This document shows positions 50,041 through 61,300 of a DNA stretch of 64,000 nt, piece after piece. Every line of letters begins with the position of its first letter. The first letter of the stretch is position 1. The notes below the pieces were generated by a model. It saw only the letters and a program-made list of their open reading frames with translations. It ran no database searches and had not been told where the DNA came from. Source of the DNA: Lineus longissimus (lineage: Eukaryota; Nemertea; Pilidiophora; Heteronemertea; Lineidae); assembly GCF_910592395.1 (NCBI RefSeq), contig NC_088326.1:1059001-1123000 (forward strand). Reading direction: 5' to 3'. The position numbers and the translations under genes are program-made.

Positions 50041-51889
50041 TCAGTGAGTTGTGATGGATAAATGATCTTGATCTGGTATAGTAGATGTTTGATGTTATTG
50101 GGTGCTGGTCTTGAGGCTTGGATATGCTTCTCTGCGGACTTGTGCGCTATCGGGCTAGGTTTTGTTTTGAAAGGCAAAAAAGAACATAGCGCATGGTCAT
50201 TTCACAAAAACATATGAGCAGTAATGATAATTATGGGATAAAATGTGATGACTCTGTTACCTAACCTTTCAGCCAATACAAAAACATAATTTGCACAGAT
50301 CAGATATTTTTTCATTGGTCAAGGGATTCAATTCCCTTTTGTTGAATTGAGTTGATATAACTTGACTATTTTGAAAAATATGGATCTGACCTGTGCTGAG
50401 GATGTTGTGTAATGCCGAAGGTAGGCGTGATGTCATAATGCATCCCATAATTGTCAGGTACCGGTATTTACAGATTCCTTTGCAAGACGATCAGGAATCT
50501 TTCGAACAACTTACTTTTTGTTCATCTCACTGAATTATAATTGTATCTAATAGTTGGTGTGGCCCACCAGATGTTGGATGGAATGTGGTGTCTCGATGTG
50601 ACGTCACCTCCCAGCCCATGTCCAAAGATAATTTGCGAATATCAGAACTTTTCTAATTTGTCAAGAGATTCAATTGCACATTCAATGAATTGAATCATTA
50701 TTACTCGGTCGATCGGTAAAGTTCTCATGTGCCTATATGATCTTTGCACATTGGCTGAAAGGTGCATGTATGTGTTGATGCCCACTGCTCCTGTCAGCAG
50801 AGAAGTATGAACTGTCCTCTGAAAAAATGGATCTTTGTTACGGATGGATATAGTTATTGCATGACTAACTTATGCTTTAAATTATGTTTACAATGCGTTT
50901 AAGTGTCATGGGCATCAGGTCAATAGTACCTTTGACCACAGGCCCATGACAACATTTTTTTTTGTTTGATAAATTTTGCATTTTCTCTTTGTGGTTTTGT
51001 GAACCCAAGGTTCCTATTTATTTCTTCATTACAAACCCTTCATTCCTAACTAGGCAAAGGTAATATACCCAATATTTAACTTAAGGGTTGTTACAAAATG
51101 TATAATAGTTCCTTTGTATTGTGTGAGATATATTTATTGCAGAATTTGACGTTGATTAGAACTGTCTGGAATGACTATTACATGTAATGTCATTTAAAAG
51201 TTTTGAAACTGCACTACATTTTCCTGCATGTTCCTTGTTATTACATGTCGGACAACCCATCCATATTTAAAAAGTAAACGAATGTTTTTTGAGGGGGATT
51301 AACCCCTCCTTGGTGCTCGGATTGTTAAATCACTCTGTACAAAATTTCCATTATCATAATATGTATTCTGATGGTGGTGAGGTGAAGCATTCCAAGCCAC
51401 TTTTTGTCCTGACATAATAATCCCTGTAAGGATGAAGATTTCATACTGTTGGACAACCTGAATAGAGAAATTTTGTCGGAAAAGCTTATTTTCTACTCGA
51501 AAATTGCTTGAAATTGCTAATTTGTTAAAAGCCCCTTCATTTAGGTCATCTGTTCTGTTACAGTATGATGTAAAGTTTGGAAGAAGGGCCCAGACAGCCT
51601 CATTGAATCCACTGGTCCCTGGAAATAAAGTTTCGCATTTGACAAATTTTGTGTTCTTATGTTATTTTGGCAAAGCACAGAGGTCAAAAGATGGGAAACT
51701 TCACCTCACCGCATGATCTATGAGGACGACGAAAGGTCATTCAAGGGTTGATGGTTGATGACTCGTCCCAGCTAGATCAACATCTAAGAGAAAATGAGTA
51801 ACCTTGTGCGGGACAATTCGTCTTGTGGCCAATTTATTGTCCTCCAGACAGTTTGTCTGAGGACTCTGGGACATCCATAGTTGAGTTCA

Positions 51890-52080
51890 ATTTTCCAAGT
51901 CTCCAGCTAGCTGAACAACCAGGTTTCTTTGGGACAAACTGTCTTGAGATGAATTGTCTCATACATGAAAATCCTCAATGTGGCAAGTCTCCAGCTAGCT
52001 GAACATCCAAGTTCTGTTTAGACAATCTGTCTCAGGATGATTTGTCCTGTCCTTGTCTTCAAAGTCTAAATTGTCCTGTC
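51890..52080. repeat. degenerate direct repeats containing TCTCCAGCTAGCTGAAC
   Basis: TCTCCAGCTAGCTGAACA occurs at about 51899 and 51987, each followed by a diverged block with TTGTCCTG or CTGTCTTGAG motifs. Looser copies extend from 51750 to 52340. Confidence 0.6.
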
Positions 52081-52380
52081 TATGTGACAGATATGCTGGT
52101 TTGTCTGAGGGATGGGCCAGGTTGTGCTTGGGAAGACTTTAGCTGGTTTGTCCCAGGGTACAGAATGTCTTGGATGAGTATGGGGCAGACGACTTGGGGA
52201 ACAAAATATCGGAGGAATTGTGCTTTAACCTTATAGATCTTGTGGAAATATTGCCTGGGATGAACTGTTTGAAGGACCTGTAAGTGTATGCCAAGTCCTT
52301 CGCATTAACATAACTAAGATTCGTCTTGGATGATTTGTCCTGGGGTACAATATCTTGAAAAAACCTTGAAGGACCTGGAA

Positions 52381-55373
52381 TTTTGACCTGAATTTTGGCA
52401 TGCAATGTCTTTGAATGTGAGTGATCAAAACGGTCTTATCATAATTTCATTGCGATATCAACTTGATAGCTATTCTAATTGATAATCAAGCCCATTTTAA
52501 ATCTTTTGATGATAAAAATGGTTTTATTCCTGTTGTGTACAAAAATCCAAGATTATTTCAGATGTTCTAGAGGTTTATAGTGGTGCTCTTTCAAATGGTA
52601 TCAGGAATTGATAGTAAAAAATTTACCGAAAGCACTTTTTGAAAAAGCGATATTTTGGGAAATTGCTAATTTTCAGTTGCTTGCCAAACAATGGGTTAAT
52701 AAGGTTTTCACACAAAAATCAGAAAGTAGATCCAAATTAGTCATATCTACCCATAAGATTTTGTCATTTGTAAAATGAGCCAATAGTTTTGATATGAGGG
52801 CAGATTATCATTTTTTCGATATTTGTGAATTATCACTAAACTAGCAATGATATCAAAATTTCCATTATATGGCTATCTAGTCAGCTTGATATCTTGCTTG
52901 AAAAAAAATTTCAGCTCGGTAACCCCTGTAGTTAGCGAATGCAGACCCCCTCAAAATGCTCCAAAATTACCTCATCCCAGGCCTTAAGTGATTTTAAAGT
53001 GTATACATTGGTGTACATTGTGATATCTTTTTGACCTAGATCCAAGGTAAAAACCTTGATGTCCAGCCATCTGATAAAAAAACATGCCAAAATTTGGCCT
53101 ATGTCTGGAAAACCACTTTCCAGTGGGAATTTTGACCTGAATTTTGGCATGCAATGTCTTTGAATATGTGTGTTCGAAACGGTATAATCATAATTTCATT
53201 GCGATATCAACTTGATAGCTATTCTAATCGATAACCAAGCCCATTTGAAATCTTTTGGTGATAAAATGGTTTTATTCCTGTTGTGTACAAAAATCCCAGA
53301 TTATTTCAGATGTTTTAGAGGTTTCTAATGGTGCTCTTTCAAATGGTATCAGGAATTGATAGTAAAAAATTTACCGAAAGCACTTTTTGAAAAGCGATAT
53401 TTTTGGGAAATTGCTAATTTTCAGTTGCTTGCCAAACAATGGGTTAATAAGGTTTTCACTCAAAAATCAGAAGGTAGATCCAAATTAGTCATATCTACCC
53501 ATAAGATTTTGTCATTTGTAAAATGAGCCAATAGTTTTGATATGAGGGCAGATTATCATTTTTTCGATATTTGTGAATTATCACCAAACTAGCAATGATA
53601 TCAAAATTTCCTTTCTATGGCTATCTAGTCAACTTAATATCTTGCTTGAAAAAAAATTTCAGCTCGGTAACCCCTGTAGTTAGCGAATGCAGACCCCCTC
53701 AAAATGCTCCGAAATTACCTCATCCCAGGCCTTAAGTGATTTTAAAGTGTATACATTGGTGTACATTGTGATATCTTTTTGACCTAGATCCAAGGTAAAA
53801 ACCTTGATGTCCAGCCATCTAATAAAAAAACATGCCAAAATTTGGCCTATGTCTGGAAAACCACTTTCCAGTGGGAATTTTGACCTGAATTTTGGCATGC
53901 AATGTCTTTGAATATGTGTGATCAAACCGGTCTTATCATAATTTCATTGCGATATCAACTTGATAGCTATTCTAATTGATAATCAAGCCCATTTTAAATC
54001 TTTTGGTGATAAAATGGTTTTATTCCTGTTGTGTACACAAATCCCAGATTATTTCAGATGTTTTAGAGGTTTCTTGTGGTACTCTTTCAAATGGTATCAG
54101 GAATTGATAGTAAAAAAATTACCGAAAGCACTTTTTGAAAAGCGATATTTTTTGGAAATTGCTAATTTTCAGTTACTTGCCAAACGATGGGTTAATAAGG
54201 TTTTTACTCAAAAATCAGAAAGTAGATCCAAATTAGTCATATCTACCCATAAGATTTTGTTATTTGTAAAATGGGCCAAAAGTTTTGATATGAGGGCAGA
54301 TTATCGTTTTTTCGATATTTGTGAATTATCACCAAACTAGCACCGATATCAAAATTTCCTTTATATGGCTATCTAGTCAGCTTGATATCTTGCTTGAAAA
54401 AAAAGTTCAGCCTGGTAACCCCTGTAGTTAGCGAATGCAGACCCCCTCAAAATGCTCCAAAATTACCTCATCCCAGGCCTTAAGTGATTTTAAAGTGTAT
54501 ACATTGGTGTACATTGTGATATCTTTTTGACCTAGATCCAAGGTAAAAACCTTGATGTCCAGCCATCTAATAAAAAAACATGCCAAAATTTGGCCTATGT
54601 CTGGAAAACCACTTTCCAGTGGGAATTTTGACCTGAATTTTGGCATGCAATATCTTTGAATATGTGTGTTCGAAACGGTATAATCATAATTTCATTGCGA
54701 TATCAACTTGATAGCTATTCTAATCGATAATCAAGCCTATTTGAAATCTTTTGGTGATAAAATGGTTTTATTCCTGTTGTGTACAAAAATCCCAGATTAT
54801 TTCAGATGTTTTAGAGGTTTCTTGTGGTACTCTTTCAAATGGTATCAGGAATTGATAGTAAAAAAATTACCAAAAGCACTTTTTGAAAAGCGATATTTTT
54901 GGGAAATTGCTAATTTTCAGTTGCTTGCCAAACAATGGGTTAATAAGGTTTTCACTCAAAAATCAGAAGGTAGATCCAAATTAGTCATATCTACCCATAA
55001 GATTTTGTCATTTGTAAAATGAGCCAATAGTTTTGATATGAGGGCAGATTATCATTTTTTCGATATTTGTGAATTATCACCAAACTAGCAATGATATCAA
55101 AATTTCCTTTATATGGCTATCTAGTCAGCTTGATATCTTGCTTGAAAAAAAATTTCAGCCCGGTAACCCCTGTAGTTAGCGAATGCAGACCCCCCTCAAA
55201 ATGCTCCAAAATTACCTCGTCCCAGGCCTTAAGTGATTTTAAAGTGTATACATTGGTGTACATTGTAAAATCTTTTTGACCTGGATCCAAGGTAAAAACT
55301 GAAATTTTCAATCATCTCATCCAAAAAAAGGCCAAAATTTGGCCTATGTCTGGAAAACCACTTTCCAGTTGGA
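52381..55373. repeat. satellite array, four units of about 748 bp in A-B-A-B order
   Basis: Units start at 52381, 53130, 53878 and 54626 with TTTTGACCTGAATTTTGGCA and are 749, 748, 748 and about 748 bp. Units 1 and 3 share diagnostic bases (CGGTCTTATC; CAGAAAGTAG) that differ from those of units 2 and 4 (CGGTATAATC; CAGAAGGTAG). The last unit degenerates near 55290-55373. Each unit is AT-rich. Confidence 0.95.
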
Positions 55374-57632
55374 ATATTGAGCTGAATTTTGTTCTACAGG
55401 CTATTAGGACATCAACAAATCCATTGGCGGTGGTTTCGTTCCGATCCGACGTGCCGTTAAGAAGCCCAAATTTAGTTCTAGTCATGGACAAAAGAGGGCA
55501 GTACCATAGACACAAACCTAGTCCACCCCAGTTGACCAGAACTCCATGTACATTTTCTGTGTGACTTGTGAATTATACATAGGAGTCATTGGCCAAATAG
55601 GGTGGAATGGGGATAAAGTACTGTCTTTGGTGTGTGGTTAATGTAGATATCGTCGTAAGATATACACTTGGTCCTCTCAGGAGTCCATTCTAATCCGTTC
55701 AGGCCAAGCTGACAATAGAATTTCTTCTCATTAAGAGGGTCACTGGTTGTGGCTGCAGTTCATTATCAAAGAGTTTGTACGCGTCTGCTCTCAAGACGTT
55801 TCAATGCGTCTCCATGAGTTGATAAGCGCCTGCTCCAAAGATGTTGCAGATCGTCTGTTGCAGATTGAAAGACATCTGGTCCTTCAAAGTCGCATAATTC
55901 AAAATGATGCCTGGGGTCATCATATGTGCAAGTGAATAAACAATCTAATACTGTATTTCATTTATGAAATGTGTTTATTACCGAATGGTAAAAATATTTG
56001 CATAGAATTTAAGAAATTGTTACAAAAATATATCTTGACAAGCGTCTGTCACAGAAGAAGAGAATTTTACAGAGAAAATTAAAGTAGTCTAAATTTGCTA
56101 GTATTAAAGGCCTGGTGTGTTCCTTCAAAGGTTTGAGCGGCATGGTTGAATAAGTACATAATTACACAACTGGAAATTTTCTATTTCACATTTGAAACAA
56201 ATAAAGGTGTTTTAACCTGGTAGACTTGACTAATAATCCCCTATGGACAAAATCGGTCCGACTGAACATGTTAAAAAGATACAAGGGTCAGACACAGGCC
56301 TCCTGATTCAGCCCTAAAGTAATAGGCAGGTTTTCCATATCCTGAAGAAGACGGCCATAACCGCCGAGAAGAAAGACTTGTGGAATAAGAATTACAGCAG
56401 TGGAGAAAATTAGAATAAGTTTTGATTATAAGTTTGAAAGCAAAAAAGCAAAAAACTCACTGCAGGAGAAGTTTCCAGTTGTCTGAATGAACAATACATG
56501 TATATACATAAGTACAGTAAATAGCATTTGAATAGTCCAACCTTCAATTGGCTTTATGATTCATGAATTGTTGCATACAAATTAGAAATATACAAAATGT
56601 ACAGACAGCTAATAACACATGGGCCTACAGGGTTTCATGAATTAGTCAATACTGCCAGAACGATGTTGATTTTATACCTTTTTCGCGGCTAAATTTGAGT
56701 AATATGAGGTGAAATTTGACAATAACGACATACCGAAATGAAACCTTTGATTTTTTGTGGAGTTTGGAGGTCTAAAGTCGACTGCGAATGTATCTTGATG
56801 CCTTTATCAACACGTTTTCAATATCTGACGTTAAATTAGAATGGCAATAATTGTGCGAACCTTGTGCCCAGAGGAAATCACTGTTTTTAGCTCTGGCTGT
56901 AAAGAGCTATGTTAGAAGAATTCTGTGGAGAAGTTCTTACATTTGCACTTTGTTATACATTTACTAAGAAAGGAAGACTAAATTTCTATGCATAAACAGA
57001 TCAGAAGTTAGAACAATTTTTACAAGTAGTTACTGTAAATTGTGAAATTTTCGCAACGTAAAACTTGGAGAATTTGCTCATTTTTACTTGGCAAGAGACA
57101 GAATATCCGATTGGCTGCCGATATATAATGGTTACTGGCAGTTTAAGTTCGCCTTTGATGTTGAATTCGCAAAAATTGAAAACAAAAGCTTGCGAAAACT
57201 TCACGGTTTACAGTAAACTGAGGTGGCCTTTTGAAATATTCGACATTGCGTAACCTGGCCTTGAGCAAAACACTTTACCACAAGGTAATTATAATATTTT
57301 AGACAAAACATTATATGTAACAAAACATACATCCAGTCGAAAAATTCTTCGATTGATTCATATTTTACAAATTACATCACATGCATACAAACCGTTATAA
57401 AGAAATAAAGACTAATTTACTTGCACACTGCCCCACAGGGGGGTAAAAGGGTTTCACAGTTAATAACAATTCATGATCATACATGTGTTATATGACAGAC
57501 GATAAGAATTTAATCAAAGACTTTACAAAGAAGCAAATCCTTTCATCACTGAAGTAAATAAGTGTGTTACGTACATTTATAATTGATATTACTGGTACAC
57601 AAATCTGCATTTGGAAATACAAATTGTAATCC

Positions 57633-57646
57633 TTTATTGATTTATT
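57633..57646 (-). other. candidate poly(A) signals of SNX17
   Basis: Two AATAAA motifs on the minus strand, eight bases apart, about 740 bases beyond the SNX17 stop codon at 58379. No closer canonical signal was noted. Confidence 0.35.
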
Positions 57647-58378
57647 CACAAAAAAGACCAAAAAAGTTGTAAATTAGCAAGAAATATGACTATATACATG
57701 ATACCAAAAAGAAAAGTCCTTGTTAGCGTCGCTGTCATTGGAAAGTCGCGGGAACAATGGCTTCTCAATGACTGCGACGGTTGCCAAGACGACAATCCTA
57801 ATTCAATCCAATACTAATCTAGTTATAGTTTGCCAATGCCAATTCATGGAATTTTGAAAATCACAGAGCAACATCTTTCAGGTTTGCCTGGAACCACTTC
57901 CCCGAAAATATGCGATTATCAAAACTTATATAAGCCAGAAACCCAAAGTAAAAACCTCAAATATGGCACAGATTTTTATCAAAAAGTAATTACGAAGCCA
58001 AGGATCAACTTACTTTCATCATCTCCTTCATTCGAAAATATCCTTTTTACCCATTGAATCAAAATACTTCAGGTCAATAAATATATTCTTTCTCCAGTAC
58101 GTTTCACCTTGTCCACATGAGTGCCTGTTCCAGTGGATCTGGCTAACCTCACCGAGTTTTGAGGTCAGCCGCTGCTGATTAAACCTGGCCAAAAACACAA
58201 TGCTTACAAAAACTGGCCTGTGATTAGCACCTTGTTCATATCGAGCAGAGACAACACCAGCGGTTAGAATCGGTCGTCCACGAAACAGATATTTCGATAC
58301 GTATAGTCCCATATCATTGGAGGATTGTCTCGAACCAGAGCCGTGTCTGAATAATACTTTAAGACATCACCAGGAGGG

Positions 58379-61300
58379 CTACAAGTCATCGTCACCGATT
58401 CCATAGTCGCCAACGCCACCGTCGTAAGCATCGTTCTCCGAAGAACGCAGCGGAGATTTGACAGCAGTAGTGATTTTGTCCTGAAAAGGAAACCACAATA
58501 TATGATGAGCCATTTAGGAAAAACTTCAGGTGACCTCGTAAAGAGTCGAAGTGACTGTAACCCAATACATAATGGTAAGAAGATAAACCCAGCTGAACTT
58601 TCCACAGCAGAACTGAGTGAACTCAAAGAAGAAAAAGAATGAAGATTTCTGAAGCAAAATGTTAACTAAGACCGACTTACTTGGATTCGTTTGACTGAGT
58701 GTTTAGCTTTCTGAGCGGCGTTCTGAGCTGCGCTTGGACTGTCGTCAGTCTGAAAATAAAACATTACAACTGTCAATTGCCATTACAAATTACAATTGTC
58801 ATACTTTAGACAAAGCAGGTAAAGTGGGACTGGTTGGTAGAGTCATACTTTAGACACGGCAGGTAAAGTGGGACTGGTTGGTAGAGTCATACTTTAGACA
58901 TGGCAGGTAAAGTGGGACTGGTTGGTAGAGCCATACTTTAGACACGGCAGGTAAAGTGGGACTGGTCGGTAGAGTCATACTTTAGACACGGCAGGTAAAG
59001 TGAGGCTCTCTTTGCGTGTGTTTGGTATTTGAATACCACTTTGAAATCATCCTTATGGAAAAGCAGACAGCTAATCACGTTTCGCCAATCATTTGTAGTG
59101 CGATACCAATAGACTTTACATGTGTACAGAATTTAATGACTGCACAAACACACAGCAAGGTATGGATGCCAGAATCAGAAATTTACGACTTTGTATTACT
59201 CATTCAACTTTGCAGGCATAGAAGTTGCAATGACGTCATTCCTCAGAAGCCATGCAAAGAGCATTGTTTTGGATGTCAAAGATACATGTATAGCTCGTTG
59301 TTACATCGATGTTGATGTCATCATCGACACAAATGTTAGTTTGGTGAACACAAGCTGGTAAACAAATACACCATGTTATGCGGTTAAGTATCATCGACCA
59401 CCACCAGTGATTAGTTTTAGCATGGGTGCTCATATCATCTTGCTACACAACATCACAGTTCCTGCACCAAATGGGTGTATGTTTCCAAAGTAGAATTAGC
59501 CTCCATTCTACTATGAACCCAGTGGAAAAAACTACTAACAAAACATTTACTTTGGAACGAAACAGTTAAAGCAGACGACACTGTAAACAATGTTAATACT
59601 GAACAACATAACAATTAGAACTCATGACACCTACCGCTGTTCGCACGACAACAACTTTTTTCTCAACAATTTTTTTATGAGCATGTTTCCTCTGTTCAGC
59701 AGGAAAGACAAACATCGAGAGTGAGAATTCAATCATGCAAGAAGTTCGAAAAAAAAGCCAGCACACACAAGAAATCGACAGCAGAGTTACTAAAGCGAAT
59801 GCTGGAGTTAAGAGATAGGCCAAGTTGCTTGATCAGTGTCAGGACTCAATGCCAATGTTACTGCTAATGCCGACGGAGCAACTCAGCTTTAGAAAGTCTC
59901 GACTTGATCAACTTCTCTTCAAAGTTTCAGAGAAAATTTGGGTAGAAAATGTCATCTGCTCGAATCAGAGGCTGAGAAGTAATGATCATAAGTATTGTAC
60001 TCACATCTCCTCCACCTCCAGACGATATCTGCTTCAGGAAGTTGGTGCTGCTGTCCCTCTTGATGAAATTATGGCTCTGTTCCTTTTTTCGCACGGCAGG
60101 CTGAAATTGGATTTGAATCCTGTTTAAAACCTCCCTTCTCACTTTACGTAACAAACTGTCATTTGAGACGTGTATGTGTCAGGTATGGAAGCGAGGACAT
60201 CACCATTCTCTTCCTCGAGTCAAATATTACTCCTTGTGAAAACCTGACCAGCGCTCTAACAATAAGGCAATGCCACCCGTACCTACCCGCCGTATTTTTT
60301 TCCCCTGTTTCTTCAGCACCAGTTCATCGACCATTCCCTGTAAGCACATGCTCATCAAGATCGCCTGGTCACTGATTATCCGCACCCATTTCAACGTGTC
60401 TTTCGCGATCAGGTATTCGAACGCCAGCTCCAACTTCCCATCTTTCCCTTGTTCCATGTTATCATCTGTGTCACCATTTGCTTCAGCGTACTGGAAAGAA
60501 GAGAGACATATCATGAACGGAAATGAAGTTTACATTTATCGTCTGAAATAGTGAAAAGGTTGGTCTTTAGCCCAAGGCTGAAGAAGGCAACAGTCTTAGC
60601 CTTTTGAATGTCAACACCTAGGTTATTCCACAGCCTTGCCGCCAGTACAAGGAAACTCCTACCAGCGTACGTCTCCAGGTAATACCAGGGGATCCACAGG
60701 AAACATTTGCCCAGGGACCTCGGGGATCATCTGACCGTCTCATTTCCAGGAATATATATGACTTTTAAAAGGAATCAAACAGCAAAACTTGGGTCTCCGC
60801 AAAAAACTTGCAGGTAGATCAGACACGATCAAATCAACCAGGAGAGTGTGCAAGAGATGGAAGTCTCTCATTAAAGACTCTACATACCGTTGTTGTAATA
60901 CGCCAGCATCGCATCCTTGTGACTTTGAAACTGCCCTCTTTAAACTGCTGCTGTAAAAAAGATTTAAAGACGAATTGCATGAATGAGTACAATATTCACT
61001 TCTTCCACGTCCGCATTTGCAGCCGTTGTTCAGGGGAAACTGTGTCACATAGGCCGAGTAACTCCATCTTGGAACAGGCAACTGATATGAAGTGCCTTTC
61101 CAAAGGTCACAAAGCAGGACCAAACTCACAGGCACCTTCTGATTCTGTCAAGGTGAACTTACCGACCCGACTTCCACCCTAAAGTTGAGTTCTCGGTTCC
61201 CCGCAGACACTACCACACGGCAGTCGGGATGAGGGTAGTCAGTGGTACATGTTTTGAACTGGATGTAACCATAATACTTCAAGGTTCGGCAGAAGTGTAA

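Larger units (their letters stand above)
49386..58378. other. repeat-rich convergent intergenic interval between ELOA and SNX17
   Basis: Both flanking genes end here. ATTAAA at 49433-49438 may serve ELOA. On the minus strand AATAAA occurs at 57633-57638 and 57641-57646 and may serve SNX17 with a 3' UTR of about 740 bases. The interval holds a 148-bp duplication (49756-50040), degenerate repeats (51890-52080) and a satellite array (52381-55373). I see nothing coding in the rest. Confidence 0.55.

Noticed and set aside
52381-55373. CRISPR-like or gene-family interpretation of the satellite
   Set aside because: Units are contiguous 748-bp repeats with no spacers, and most frames are broken by single-base indels.
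55747-55935. Small plus-strand frame (MWLQFIIKEF...)
   Set aside because: No splice partner, no recognisable domain; the DNA contains short internal repeats around GCGTCT that explain its regular look.
60740-61135. Long minus-strand frame overlapping the SNX17 exon at 60950-60888
   Set aside because: The SNX17 exon uses another frame (QQFKEGSFKVTRMRCWR), which matches the family and both splice phases.
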